DNA of 64,000 bases from Lathyrus oleraceus (GCF_024323335.1 NC_066585.1:181058294-181122293); one strand, 5' to 3'. Positions 1 through 11,327 are shown, counted from the first letter of the stretch. A program made the numbers and translations. The notes: generated by a model from the sequence alone, not told the origin.

Positions 1-26
1 ACTTCTCATTTTTGACTTTGATTTAC

Positions 27-218
27 AGCACGGCAGGTTTTGGTGCGAACTGACCCTTTTGGAATATCGAATTCATTAGCCTTTTTCTTCAAATTTTCAA
101 CTTATTTTGCTGTGGGTTTCAATAATTCAGCTCTCATACTCTTGCTTCTTTCAATACTTGCGTCAGATCTTCCAAGAACGAATGGTGGTGGCTTTAACTC
201 ATGCATCTTGGATATTCT
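27..218 (-). pseudogene. Unidentified host-gene exon fragment
   Basis: Read on the minus strand this is a 192-nt block bounded by a plausible acceptor (TTTGCAG, ending at 219) and donor (GTAAAT, from 26). It is exactly 64 codons in phase 0 with one stop at 102-104 (TAA, consistent with CAA changed by C-to-T). The peptide has natural composition, for example HELKPPPFVLGRSD and later KKKANEFDIPKGSVRTKT. I do not recognise the parent gene. It lies next to other gene scraps in mixed orientation, so it is probably a captured or duplicated exon rather than part of a working gene. The open plus-strand frame over the same bases looks like an antisense shadow. Confidence 0.4.
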
Positions 219-279
219 CTGCAAATTATAACCAGATGACTTTAAATTGACTGTTATGGTTTGGTGTGTTTCTTGCAGG

Positions 280-873
280 TCACAGGTTCCTTTGCAGTTG
301 AAGGAGAGATTCTGGATGGGATTATCACAAGCAGCCGCGGAGAGGTTAAACGAATTTGCAATGAAAATGCGACGAGCTCCATTGTAACACCGTCCAATGA
401 GTTTGCAAGTATCTCAAAGTCCATAGTTCCCGGATGAAGTATACAGCCCTCAACCTTTTGAGCTACTAATTGCCATGGAACAATTGCACTGTAACGTTCA
501 ACAACGGTAAGCAAACGATGGTTATAGTGTATACTGCGGGTTTGCTTTTTATGAGGTTTTTGAATTTTTAGTTTAAGCTTTTCTTTTTTTCCATTGGCTT
601 CAGGTGGGATCAATGCCGAAATCATACCGATGGGCTACTTTTGTTCCAGTTGCAAAAAAAACAGTGCTATGTTGACCGTCTTACTGCTTCTCTCAAAATG
701 TCGACAGAGGAATGTACCGGTGATAGAACCTGGTAATCCAGACATTGTAAACTTCATTACTCAGTCAGCAGTTGTCCAAGGCACAAAAGGATGCAGAGGA
801 AGAGGTTGGTTCGACAGCATTGCATCCAGGCCTCTATCTGATCTTGGACTTCCTTTTTGGGTCTGCTGATACG
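280..873 (+). pseudogene. Unidentified two-exon host-gene fragment
   Basis: Plus strand. Exon A (280-506) follows the acceptor TCTTGCAG and ends before the donor GTAAGC. Exon B (604-873) follows GGCTTCAG and ends before GTAATA. Exon A reads as a natural protein (PLQLKERFWMGLSQAAAERL, later QPFELLIAMEQL) but has stops at 385-387 (TAA) and 424-426 (TAG). Exon B continues in phase (FQLQKKQCYVDRLTASLKM), then needs two small frameshifts to keep natural sequence, ending in DAEEEVGSTALHPGLYLILD. The 97-nt intron is still present, so the piece came from genomic DNA and not from a spliced retrocopy. I cannot name the parent gene. Confidence 0.45.
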
Positions 874-959
874 GTAATAATTTTTATTCAAAATTTTTTA
901 TAGCTTCCCTCTGCTCGGAGGTTTAAACATATCTTATTTCTTCTTGTTTAGGTTACTGA

Positions 960-1437
960 TTCTTGGAGCTTTCAAGATTATGAGGGATCATCAAATTGGT
1001 GGTCTTCCTGTTGTGTTGTGTCTGCTGTTTGAACTCCTGAGGTTGACTGCTTGCGCTCATCAACCAACGGAAAATCATGTTGCTGCCGGCCTGCTTGAAA
1101 AATTAATTTATCCCCAGCCTGAAGAGTCTGGTTATTAGGTTCAGGCTTAGGTGCAGCCAATGGACTGGAGGCATCATCTTCTTCCTCGCAGAGCTGCAAA
1201 AGCCGACAGATATCGGTGGAGAATGACCCAAGACTTCCACCTTGCTGCAAAGAAGAAGCAGGAGAAGGCTCATTGAGCTCGGCCTTCCACTCACGAAGCA
1301 TCTGATGCACTTGTTCCTCAAGAACTGCAGCATCAATAGTACGGCTCTCCTTCCCAGCAAACTGCAAATCCATGAATGTCAGCTGCAGGTCATCAACACG
1401 GTTCCGTGCCTTGTCCTTAAAAAGCCGGTGTGATGCA
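960..1437 (-). pseudogene. VOZ: VOZ transcription factor, N-terminal fragment
   Basis: Minus-strand frame resembling the N-terminus of plant VASCULAR PLANT ONE ZINC FINGER (VOZ) proteins. It runs from SASHRLFKDKARNRVDDLQ through VLEEQVHQMLREWKAELNEP, SSLQQGGSLGSFSTDICRLL and LCEEEDDASSPLAAPKPEP. The zinc-coordinating and DNA-binding VOZ domain lies further C-terminal in the family and is absent. The frame stops at 978, just after EDHQFDDPS, with degraded similarity to about 960. The opening methionine exon is also missing. It is therefore a partial copy of roughly the first 140 codons of a protein normally near 480 residues. The name rests on recalled family sequence; VOZ1 and VOZ2 cannot be separated here. 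Confidence 0.8.
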
Positions 1438-1503
1438 GATTATTGTGTTTAACACGGCGAATGTAATGTGGCTCAGTGGAATTAAGAATTTCAAGTAGAG
1501 CTT

Positions 1504-1637
1504 GTAGTAGGATTTGTGATGTAGAGAATGCAGTAGAATTTCAAGTAAAGTGTTTTATCAAATCCAAAAGAATGTAGTAGAATTTGTGATGTAGAGAATG
1601 TAGTAGAATTTCCAGTAAAGTGTTTTATCAAATCCAA
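1504..1637. repeat. 70-bp tandem duplication
   Basis: Two head-to-tail copies, starting at 1504 and 1574, both opening GTAGTAG(G/A)ATTTGTGATG and containing TAAAGTGTTTTATCAAATCC near the end. Copies differ at a few bases only. No coding potential. It sits between the VOZ and kinase fragments. Confidence 0.75.
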
Positions 1638-1897
1638 TTCTTTTATTGGAATTATGGGTAAAGAATGTCTATTGCCTACCCAACGTTGTTTAATCTGAAT
1701 TCACTTTTGTATCAATCCTTAGCGCCAAGTTACGGATTTCAAACCGAAACTGCTTGAGAAATAAAACATCATTCCACAATGCCGACATCAGGAATTTGCA
1801 GTTACCACCAATTCTTCAATTAGCTCAAAACATACAATAATTTTTCTGTCTATTTTTGAGTTAACGAGTTTAGTACAATCCTGTAACTACCCTTGTT
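1638..1897. other. Spacer, no gene seen
   Basis: AT-rich sequence between the tandem repeat and the kinase relic. I see no open frame of natural composition, RNA gene or LTR terminus here. Confidence 0.5.
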
Positions 1898-2901
1898 CTA
1901 ATATACACCTTGGCGTGGGAGTTTCTCAGTCACATCCAAATAAACACTGCTAGCTTTAACAGCTTTATGAGTTATTGGAGGAGAACAAACCGTGATGCAG
2001 AAATGCCAATGCCCTTGCAGTTCCAAGCGCGATTTTGTGTCGAAATCTCCAAGTTGTGAGTAATCCTTCAGAACCAACATTCTGAATTCCATTACTGTCA
2101 GCAGCTTCTTCCCGTGTGTCGGTGTTCCAATCATCAGTGCTTTGAACCCCAAGCGGCAAATCATAGAGAAGATTTTGCAAGTTTCCATTCTCCATGTAAT
2201 CATATATAGCAATCCTTTGATCATCGGCTAAACAATAACCGGTTAAAGGAACTAGATTAGGGTGCTTGATTTTACCGAGAAACTCAAGCTCTCTTGCGGC
2301 TTCTTCATCTGTTAATTTAGAACCAACAGCCAAACCTTTGACTGCTACATGGATATTTCCAGGTAGAAAGCCTCTATAAACAGGTCCAAACTTTCCTTCA
2401 GCCAAGAGGGTACCTCTATCGAAATTCGAAATTGCAGATAAGAGGTCTGCAAAAGTTATATTCAACAACGGCTTCTCAAAGATTACTACTGGAATTGATG
2501 TTGCTTGTTTGACATCAGCAACCCACGTTGTTGAATCAGTTTGGAACGAAAATGGACCGGAGACATTCTGTTCTTCTCTGTATGAACTTTGTTTCACTTC
2601 CCACATTTTTTGTTTCCTTCTGCAACCGAATGCTAGAAATAAAACACCGGCAAGTGCTAATACCATTGAGAGGGTTAATGCAAGAGCCAACTTCATTCCC
2701 TTGTGGTTAGTGTCTCTTCTTCCTCTTTTGAAAAGACCCGGATTCGCATCGATTGGATAACTGTTAACCGATCCATAGAAATATGTTTTGAAGAATCTCA
2801 GGTCTGATTTCTGAAGCACAGAGGGTTAAGTTTTTGTAAGAGAAGTTGTAATTCTTCGTCTTCGGGAGATTCTTTAAGACAATTTGAGGTACCGGTCCAC
2901 T
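1898..2901 (-). pseudogene. LRR receptor-like kinase fragment (At2g24230 type), frameshifted
   Basis: Minus strand. The end of the ectodomain ([19 protein letters not shown]) runs into a membrane segment (about [20 protein letters not shown]) with basic stop-transfer residues. A juxtamembrane region follows, then the kinase N-lobe: glycine loop [11 protein letters not shown], lysine region VAVKG, the hinge-like [18 protein letters not shown] and then [11 protein letters not shown]. Two breaks are visible. A frameshift near 2790 separates the LRR tail from the membrane part. An extra base in the AAAC run at 1986-1989 moves the next motif ([17 protein letters not shown]) to another frame. The copy ends there, before the DFG and activation loop, so no catalytic C-lobe exists. 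It is a non-functional partial copy with the architecture of plant LRR-RLKs such as At2g24230. Confidence 0.85.
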
Positions 2902-2964
2902 TAAATCTCTTTCAATCACATGCACTCGTCGTCCATCCTTTCCAAGTGTATAAGCAAAAACAGC
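2902..2964 (-). pseudogene. SQE: Squalene epoxidase fragment fused to the kinase relic
   Basis: About 21 codons on the minus strand read AYTLGKDGRRVHVIERDL, the FAD-binding segment just after the GxGxxG loop of plant squalene monooxygenases (sterol and triterpenoid pathway). The frame then runs with no break into the kinase ectodomain tail at the shared residues D-L-S, which suggests joining at a short identity. Only this sliver is present; the catalytic parts are absent. Confidence 0.7.
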
Positions 2965-2966
2965 AA

Positions 2967-3007
2967 AAAATAAAAAAAAAATTCAGGACCAAAATTGGGG
3001 TATGACA
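2967..3007 (-). repeat. Possible LTR 5' terminus, 41 bp
   Basis: On the minus strand the sequence opens TGTCATACCCCAATTTTGG. This closely resembles the Ogre LTR start at 14258 (TGTAAGACCCCAATTTTGTC). It abuts the Tekay integrase relic at 3008, as if a minus-strand element had inserted there, with the host-gene fragments following directly inside it. No matching LTR end or second LTR is visible, so its extent is unknown. Confidence 0.5.
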
Positions 3008-5061
3008 CCTTTGAAGTTTTCAGTGAATCGATTACAAAATCCATGGAAATACTATCCAATTTCCACTATGGAATATTCAATGGTTGCATCAGACCCAAAG
3101 GCTTCTGATGTTCAATCTTTGACTTCTTACAGGTCAAACAAGCATACACAAATTTGGTAACCTCTTTCTTCATTCATGGACACCAAAACATCTTCTTCAA
3201 ATCTTGATACATATTCATAGCACCAGGATGAATACTCAATCCACTTATGTGACCCTCCTCAAGAATACTCCTCTTAAGTTCGGGTACATCAGAAACACAA
3301 ACTATATATCTGAACATCATCACACCATTTTCATCAACTCGGAAATCACATATGTTACCTTGGTTGATTAATGTGAGACGATCTATCCAACTCAAATCAG
3401 ATATCTGACCTTTTCTGATCTCTTTAAGATACCACTCGTCAACTTCAACATACCCAACTTCACACTGTTAGGAGTTTCTCCACCTAGTAACTCATATCTT
3501 TGAATTGCTCAATCAGTCCTAACTCTCGAGTCATAAGCATTGACCTGTGTAAAGACTTCTTACTCATCGTATCAGCTACAACATTAGCTTTACCTGAATG
3601 GTAACTCCAATTAAAATCATAACCCTTAAGAATTTTAAGCCATCTCCCCTGCCTCATATTTGACTCTTTTCATCAAATAAATATTTCAAACATTTTTGGT
3701 TACTAAACACTTTGAATTTGTAGTCAAATAGGTAGTGCCTCCAAATCTTCAACATGAGTACCACTATTGTCAACTCAAGATCATGCGTAGGGTAATTCCT
3801 CTCATGAAATCTCAATTGTCTCTAAGCATAAGCCACAACTAGACCATTCTACATCAACACACCTCTCAGACTCGTCTCCAAAGCATCACAATATATAACA
3901 AAGGATTCACTTGGATTCGGTAAAATAAAAATTGGAGCAGACGTCAACTTCTTCTTGAGTTATTGGAAACTATCTTCACAATGCACATCCCAAACCTAGG
4001 TTTGACCCTTTCGAGTCAACTGAGTTAACAAAAATGCTAACTTTAAAAAACCTTGAATGAACTTCCTGTAGTAACCAGCCAATCCAAGAAAACTTCTAAT
4101 CTCAGTGACAGACTTCAGAGTCTCCCATTGAAACACATCATTTATCTTTGACGGATCCACAACTATACCACCACTATAAATTACATGACCAAAGAAACTC
4201 ATTTCCTTTAACCATAACTCGCATTTGGAAAACTTTACGTACAAATGGTTCTCTTTCAATGCCTACGATACAATTTTCAAATCACTTATAGCCTCATACC
4301 ATCGTCCCTCATTTTCACTAGTAACACTGACACACCCCACGGAGAAACACTTGGTTGAATAATTTTTTTCTCAAGTAAATCTTCTAGTTGCTTCTTTAAT
4401 TCCCCAACTTTGAAGTAGACATCCTATAAGGAGTCATCGACACCGGACTAGTACCAGGTACTAAGTCTATAGAAAAATCCACTTCGCGCTCTGAAGGTAA
4501 ATCACTGATGTCTTTAGGAAACACTTCAGGAAATTCGCACGCTTCAAGAAGATCACAAACTACTCCCTTTCCTCTAGCTTCCAACAAAGCTAACATCACA
4601 AACACTTGTGCCATATCCTTCACAGACTCTCTCACTTGCTTAGCTGATACAAACATTAATTCTTCACCTCCATCAAATTCAAATTCACGCTCTGGAGGCA
4701 AGTTGTAGATATCTTTAGGAAAACATCAAGAATCACACACCACTGGCATACCACTAGTCGTGACATCGCTCTCTACTCCCCGAGAAACAACATTAACAAT
4801 ACCTGATTGTTCTCCCTAAAGACTTCTCAACTTGACCGACAGACAGGAATCTCAAATCCACAACATCTTAAGTGTTAGGAACAACAAAACTTTACCATCG
4901 CCTGAGCTCTTGCAATCAGCGGCACACTGAACCAACTTATCAAAACAATAGGTAAACACTTGGTTTAACTCCAACCAATTCATTCCAAGAATAACGTCAA
5001 CTTGTTCCAACAAAATACAAACCGTACAAATCCTCAGGGAACATGTCACGATACTTAACAC
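3008..5061 (-). pseudogene. pol: Tekay A pol relic (PR-RT-RH-INT)
   Basis: Minus-strand pieces in correct order across several frames. Protease tail: VDVILGMNWLELNQV (about 5000-4950). Linker and RT start: EFPEVFPKDISDLPSEREVD and [14 protein letters not shown] (about 4540-4410). RT thumb: LKEMSFFGHVIYSGGIVVD and EIRSFLGLAGYYRKFI (4220-4050). RNase H end: YHSGKANVVAD (about 3600-3570). Integrase zinc-finger region: HISGLSIHPGAMNMYQDLKK (about 3255-3195), followed by CLTCQKSKIEHQKP near 3120. These match Tekay/Del-type Gypsy polyproteins. The catalytic integrase core is cut off at 3008. The RT catalytic-core stretch is deleted or unreadable. Not functional. Confidence 0.85.
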
Positions 5062-5445
5062 AACATTGGATCATCTATGGCCAAAAACATCGCCTTCCCC
5101 CTCACGAGGAAGAGACCAACGAGAACAACTTACTGTATTCCCTCAAGCATCACACCATTTTGTTAACAAAAACCATCCTCAAAATTGACCTCTCTATGGG
5201 TTCAGGAAAAGCAAAACATTCTCCAAAATAGGTTAACTAGACAACATTGCACTCTTGCATGCAACAACATGATGTCCAAGCTCTATACAGTTGGAATATC
5301 CAAGAGAAGCAGATGCTTCTCCCCCACTTGTTTCATTCCAAACCTGCAAATGGAAAACAAAACAAGCATCGACAATGTTCTCACACACATGTCGCATACT
5401 AGGGAACAAACATAATTAAACAACCTGGCTGGGCGGACCAACCAG
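5062..5445 (-). other. Tekay A leader remnant; gag missing
   Basis: Only about 385 bp separate the PBS from the protease, where a roughly 1.2-kb gag with zinc knuckles is expected. I find no gag motifs, so an internal deletion removed gag. Confidence 0.6.
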
Positions 5446-5457
5446 GCTCTGATACCA
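5446..5457 (-). other. Primer-binding site (initiator Met-tRNA type)
   Basis: On the minus strand TGGTATCAGAGC lies 4 nt inside the LTR end at 5462. This is the usual PBS of plant Gypsy and Copia elements primed by the initiator methionine tRNA, and it fixes the element's orientation. Confidence 0.9.
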
Positions 5458-5606
5458 CTAATGTAACACCCTAAACCCCGCAATAATTTATCATATAAAT
5501 TAAATATAAAATAAAACCACGTAGGGTATCACACCTTCATAACACACATGACCTACTCCGTAACACGGGTTTCAATAGTAAATTTTAATACACACATTTG
5601 TAATAA

Positions 5607-5665
5607 GGATGTTTACACGACATCCCACTTATCTGAATCATACATGGGATGTTTACACGACATCC
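5607..5665. repeat. Duplicated GGATGT...ACATCC dyad, 40-bp period
   Basis: GGATGTTTACACGACATCC occurs at 5607 and 5647 inside the Tekay LTR. Each copy is an inverted repeat with 6-bp arms and a 7-nt centre. Confidence 0.7.
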
Positions 5666-6440
5666 ATCTCATCTGATCGGTATTATATATTCACATAATA
5701 AGGCATTCATAACTTGTCACTGCATGCTCACTTCCATTTTAATGTATCATCACAGCGGAATTATCATCACAATTATGGAAGATAAAGCAAGTAATAACAT
5801 CTAGTCTCAACTTCAATTATAATAACAAAATAAGAGAGTTGTAATCAATCAACTCAACATCTTAAGAATTCTCAACAACAAAATTAGTCTTATGACTTCA
5901 ACATAATCATACATAAGGAATAAATAAGCATTTAACCCAACCCGATGTTACATGATTAGAGCAAGGTACCACTAGTAAAAGCGACAAAATAAAGAAGTAA
6001 TCCAAGAGCTACCTTCCACTTACTTCAGCAATACTACTCTTGAGTATTTGCACGATGTCCATGTAAAGGTAACATTCAAACCGAAAGGGTGAGAGTTCAT
6101 TTCAATAACAACGATATGGAATGAAGGATAGCGTACAACATTTACACAATCATGCACAATAATATATCACATTCTTACATCCAATTCATAATCAACACCA
6201 TACACGACAACTTCTCAATTATCATCAACATCATACAAAACCACATCTCAATTATCATTAACATCATATGCAACAACATCTCATCCAACAACACATCAAT
6301 AACAACCAATACAAATGCAACACTTATGCAATATACTCAACACCGACTCGACATGCATGTGGTACCAAATATGAACACTCAGGTTAATCTCACTCCATGA
6401 TCCCCATCATAGGATCGATTTCCTCTTGGAACCGGAGCAT

Positions 6441-6619
6441 ACCAAAATCACTACCATCACCATAGGTAACACTTCACTAATCCCCCATAATAGGAATTAG
6501 CTACTCGCACCCGATCCATCATAAGGCTCACCAAAACTAGTTACCATCAATATAGATAACACTTCACTAATCCCTCATAATAAAAATTATCTACTCGCAC
6601 CCGATCCATCACCATAGAA
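6441..6619. repeat. About 90-bp tandem duplication in Tekay LTR
   Basis: AACACTTCACTAATCC recurs at 6468 and 6558, and CTCGCACCCGATCCATCA recurs 90 bp apart downstream of each. Two diverged head-to-tail copies with no coding role. Confidence 0.7.
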
Positions 6620-8337
6620 TTGAGGCTCACCAAAATTGGAGCGAAGCTCGTACACCAAGATGCATGACTCTCAAGTAACATGCATCAACGCAACAAGGTT
6701 CACCTAAAGGATCCCCACACACATCTCATCATTTATGCATCACATCATTCATTATTTAACAACCAATTCATGTTACCACGTGAATAATATCAACAAACAG
6801 AATCAACTCATCAACATCTTAACATCATCAATATAACAACATAATTATCACACCACGATATTACAATAATGCAACGATTCATCAACCAAACGTATAAACT
6901 AATACATTTATTAACATACTAGGTATATTAATATTATTAAAACATCTCAATAATCACTACCATGTTATAGGTATGGGAATTAGCTTTCTAACGCTTCCAA
7001 TGGCATCAAAATCGGACTTACGGAATAAAAGTTATGACCAAAATCGTCGGGATATGTCAACAATTCATTAACTAAACGCATGAACAAAACTTCACCAACA
7101 CAGTAGGCATAGGAATAATACTTAAACAATTCACTTATCACCATCTTGTTATATCTTTGAGAGTTATCTTTTTAATACTTCAAACCCCAACCCAAAATGA
7201 TTCACGAGTTGAAAGTTATGATCAAAACCGTGCACGAAGGCGTTACTAAAACGTTATTGTTTTCTAAAATTTCCAACATAATTTTCATCTTTTTTAACCC
7301 CCAAAACATCCATGAAATAATCACTAAAATTCTTTTATCCCTGAAACAAAATTATATCCCTCTATTTCAGATATCCAACGCTTCAAACAGAATTCGATTT
7401 GGATTTACGGATCAAAAGTTATGGCCAAAATGATTTCGACCGAAAAACACAAAAAAAGGCTCCCGCGCAAAACGCACTCGTGAGGGAAAGAATGCTGAAT
7501 TTTCTGCGTTTTTCATCGTTGGAGGCCTTCAGGACCTCCAATTTTGATTTTGTAAAAATCCAAATGCTCAGAAAATTATAACTCATGCAATACTCTAATT
7601 GTCTAAAGTTAATTTATAGTTCTAACACAATTAAATCATTTAATCCAGTTTTAAGATTATGTCTAGAACCTTCGAAATTGCAACAATGATGAATATATGT
7701 TCAATCATAAAAACAGAAAAATGTATACACATAAGCGACACAAAATTCATCATATAAAAACCATCATATCATCCAAATTCAAAATTATGAATCAAAACAC
7801 TCAATCCTAAAGAGGTTAAAGATTCCTCCATTCTACCCTTCTACCATACTCATTACCGTTGGAACAAGTTTCCACCCTTACCTGAATTCCTTACAAAAAT
7901 TCTGAATTGAAATTTTCACCCTCTTCTCTTGATCACCTTCCTTATTTCCTATTTGCTCATTTTTCTCAAATGTCACGTACTGTGAAAATCCCCTAAACCT
8001 AGGTTCCTCTTAACTTTTTTTTAGGGTAAACTTTTCCAAATCACCAACTTGGCCCAAACTTAATTATCTCATATTCCTTCCTCCCACTAACTTTCTCAAT
8101 TTCTCATATTTGACCCAATTATTCTATTTTCACTAATTAATATAATAAAAATAAATAAAACATTATTTTTAATTATCAAAACAATTCTAAATTATTCTAC
8201 TTACTTTTATCATCCATCTATATCCCTAACTCAAGGATACATACTTCGCCAACACCCAGCCACAAAATAAATTATCAAAATCCATAACTCAAACAATTAA
8301 AATATAATAAAATATCTAATAAAAAACGGGGTTACAA

Positions 8338-9789
8338 ATGTCATATATATGATGAAGACATTTGTGTTAGATCCTCTTATTACAAGAGTGCTAGTGATAA
8401 TATAAGTGATAATTAGAATCACGGAAAGTCGTATGTTGTTCCTGATGGTAAAGGTAAACATTGGTTTCAGTAGAAGAATAATGGTGGGAAGATTCATAGT
8501 CTGTGTGTGTGGGGGGGGGGGGGGGTGCTTCTGCTCCTCTCAAATGTTTTAAATATGGGGTTAATGGTCATCGTGCTTTAGAGTATACTACCTTGATATG
8601 CTTCAAGTGTGGAAAGGCGGGGCATAGAGCTTCTGAATGCAAGAGTGATGTGGTAACTTATTTCAACTATGGAGAGAGTGGTTATACTAGCACATAATGT
8701 CATAAGCCTAAAAAGACTCGGGATGTGAAAGCTGGTGGAAAAGTATTTGCTCTTAGTAGTGCAGAGGCCTCCATATCTGATAATCTGGTTCAAGGTACTT
8801 GTTTCATTAATGATATCCCTTTAATTACTATCAATGATACTTGTACGACACATTCCTTTATATCTACTGATTGTGTGAAGAGATTGGGTCTTGTGGTGTC
8901 TTCTATGAATGGTAGCATGATTATTGATACCCTAGCAAATGGGCCGATAACTACTTCTTTAGTTTGTTTAAATTTTCCGTTGACAATATATGGTATGGAC
9001 TTTGACATCGACTTAGTTTTCTTAACGTTGAGTCAACTTAATGTTATCTTGGGTATAAACTGTTAAAGTTCAACTGTATTTATATCAACTGATATAACAA
9101 GACAATATTGTTTCCTGAGTTTGTAGAAGAGAAAAGTCTGCGGTTTATTTCTACTAGACAGGTTGAAGAATTCAAGAAAGATGAAGCTATAGTGTTTACG
9201 GTGTTTGCTTTCTTTCAAATTAAGGGTAAAGCGGCATTGGATGATCTTCCTATAGTGTGTGAATTTTCATATGTGTTCCCTGATGATATTACTGATTTAC
9301 CGCCAGAGAAAGGTTTAGTTCGCCATAGATTTAGTACCCGGTACTAGACCTGTGTCGATGGCACCTTATAGAATTTATCTAGTAGAATTGAGTGAGTTTA
9401 AGAGTCAACTGGAAGATCTTCTTAATAAGAAATTTTTCAGACTGAGTGTGTCACCTTTGGGAGCTCTAGTGTTGTTAGTGAAGAAGAAAGACGACATTAT
9501 GAGATTGTGTGTTGATTGCCATCAGCTGAATAAGGTCATCGTCAAGAATAAGTATCATCTTTCTAGGATCGGCGACCTTATGGATCAATTAGTGGGAGCC
9601 AATGTTTTCAGTAAGATCGACTTGAGACGGGTAGTCATCAAATTCGAGTAAAGGATGAAGATATCCCGAAGATTGACTTCAGGACATGACACAGTCACTA
9701 TGAGTACTCAGTGATGTTGTTTGGTGTGTCTAATGCTTCTGGTGTATTTATGGAGTATATGAATAGCATCTTCCATACCTATTTATGCT
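8338..9789 (+). pseudogene. gag-pol: Tekay element B gag-PR-RT relic
   Basis: Plus-strand remains of a second Tekay. Gag end: IYDEDICVRSSYYKS (from about 8346). Zinc knuckles follow; CFKCGKAGHRASEC (CX2CX4HX4C) is intact near 8600, while the flanking ones have lost cysteines. Protease: ITINDTCTTHSFIS near 8830, with the catalytic D-T-G changed to D-T-C, then LNVILGINC. Linker: EFSYVFPDDITDLPPEKG. RT start: [22 protein letters not shown] core: degraded FGVSNASGVFMEYMNSIFHTYL ending at 9789. Frameshifts and stops are frequent. The left end was interrupted by Tekay A and the right end joins SIRE-type DNA directly, so the rest is lost. Confidence 0.85.
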
Positions 9790-10400
9790 AATAACTACTT
9801 TGAAGAATAGTTTGTTAATTGTCTTGGAGAGAAAAGTCAAGAACATTAGAAGCTCTTGAAATCTATCATATTAGAACTTAAGTTACCAGTTTCTGAAGAA
9901 ATGATCTACTCTTTGAGTCTGAAGCATTAACCTTGTTGTTTGAAAAAGATTTCAATCAGGAATCTGAACCATGCATTAAGTTCTAAGGAATTATAAATTC
10001 CATGTTAATCAGAGGCTTTTTAAGAAGAATTCGTAACCAGACTCTGAAAGCTCTTTCAAAGATTTAAAAATGATTTCAAAGAGAACTAGGCCCTAAAGCT
10101 TATTCAAAAGAGTTCAACCAAGCTTCTAAAGTGAATTTCATCATAATATTGATTTTGACAACCAGTGCTCTAGATAAGTTCAAGCAACTTCTGAAGACAA
10201 ACCAAATTCTGATGGAAGGTCATTCTGGAACTTCAAAAAGGTTAATCAGGAAAGTGCTCTTTCATTCTGATTTTATCTTTTTAGGATTATACATCTCAGG
10301 GGGAGCTTTGTGATTTTGTAAGATGTATATTTATGTGGTTACCCTGTACAAAATTGTTCATCAAAATACATGTTTTTGTCATCATTAAAAATGGGGAGAT
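9790..10400 (+). other. SIRE 3' internal region and PPT, no intact gene
   Basis: AT-rich sequence with many TTCTGAAG-like words and many stops in all frames. It probably derives from the long 3' region after pol in SIRE elements. The last bases before 10401 (AAAATGGGGAGAT) are the polypurine tract. No readable protein remains. Confidence 0.6.
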
Positions 10401-10787
10401 TGTTAGAACAATATTTGGTTCTGCATCTATACCTTGAGTTTTGATGATAACAATGTTGTATTTATATGAGAACAATTTTGGTACCCTAATGGTTTGTTAT
10501 TGTGTAGCTTTAACAACCAGTTCTGATTCTGAGTTTATGACGTGCAACATCATCAGTTTCTTAATATTGTGTTCTGAATTCCGCTTCTGCGTTAATCATG
10601 AGAAGTTAGGAAATATGTCAAGTTGTTGTTGCAATGATCTTTCTACTTATGTGTTGATTCACTCCTGAAAAGTTTCTGAAGAGACATTATGTTGTTGCTG
10701 CAACATTCTCTTTGTTTCTCCTTCTGGATGTCACTATAATCATCAAGCTTCTGATGAATGACAAGCTTCTGAAGTTTTTTTACTTAG

Positions 10788-10982
10788 CTGAAGATTCTGA
10801 AGATCTCAAGCCAGAAGCTGAAAATTATCAAGGTTCTAACTGAAGATTCTGAAGATCTCAAGTCATGCGTTGAATATTATCAAGGTTCTGACTGAAGATT
10901 CTGAAGATCTCAAGCCAGACGTTGAAGATTATCAAGGTTCTGACTGAAGATTCCGAAGATACTAAAGATGTCAAGATTCTGA
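10788..10982. repeat. 52-bp tandem array in SIRE U3
   Basis: Three complete units start at 10788, 10840 and 10892, with a shortened fourth at 10944. Each opens CTGAAGATTC(T/C)GAAGAT. The array lies about 350 bp upstream of the LTR TATA box, a usual place for U3 enhancer repeats. That role is an inference. Confidence 0.85.
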
Positions 10983-11327
10983 CTAAAGATTATGAAGTTT
11001 CTAAACCCAGTTGTATGTTTCTTCATTTCATGCTTCATCGTCTATTTATCAGTTTCTTCATTTCATGTTTCATCATCTATTTATCAGAAGCCAATAAATT
11101 TGAAGATAAGATTAAAATGGATATGTGATCAAATAGTACATGGTACAAATCAAATATTCCTTCCACTACCTGAAATCATGGGCAAAGGACAATATTATAC
11201 ATCACACATGTCACTGATATTGTGGGCGAAAGACGGTAGTGTGTATCACTCCTTTCACCAACCCAACAGTGGATAGTCGTTGTATTGGTATCCTTATTTT
11301 TCCCTCCAACAATCTCTTTTCTTATGA

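Larger units (their letters stand above)
3008..8337 (-). mobile_element. Degenerate Ty3/Gypsy Tekay element A
   Basis: Minus-strand chromovirus-type element. In its own 5'-3' order it has an LTR (8337-5462), a Met-tRNA-type PBS, a gag-less gap, then protease, RT, RNase H and the start of integrase. It is cut at 3008 by the sequence to the left. It is inserted into the gag of a second, plus-strand Tekay (from 8338). The 3' LTR and the far target-site copy lie outside the window or are deleted. Stops and frameshifts are many, so it is old and inactive. Confidence 0.85.
5462..8337 (-). repeat. Tekay A 5' LTR, about 2.88 kb
   Basis: On the minus strand the LTR opens TGTAACCCCG at 8337 and closes GGGTGTTACA at 5462, with matching inverted TGTAAC...GTTACA ends. 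The PBS flanks the inner side and foreign gag the outer side. The interior is AT-rich and noncoding. It holds a 40-bp repeat (5607 and 5647, each with the dyad GGATGT...ACATCC) and a roughly 90-bp tandem duplication (6441-6619). The second LTR is not in the window. Confidence 0.8.

Noticed and set aside
40..231. Open plus-strand frame of 63 residues
   Set aside because: Phenylalanine/leucine-rich and unlike a protein. The minus strand gives a phase-0 exon with splice sites.
1..3007. A complete Helitron
   Set aside because: I could not find a 5' TC end with a 3' hairpin and CTRR terminus in the window, so no class is assigned.
6152..6400. Open frame rich in Asn, Ile, His
   Set aside because: Low-complexity AT-rich LTR sequence (CAACATCAT words), no protein features.
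8511..8526. Long G run after a GTGTGT stretch, as a possible regulatory quadruplex
   Set aside because: A single homopolymer run in a dead Tekay gag, likely slippage or assembly noise.
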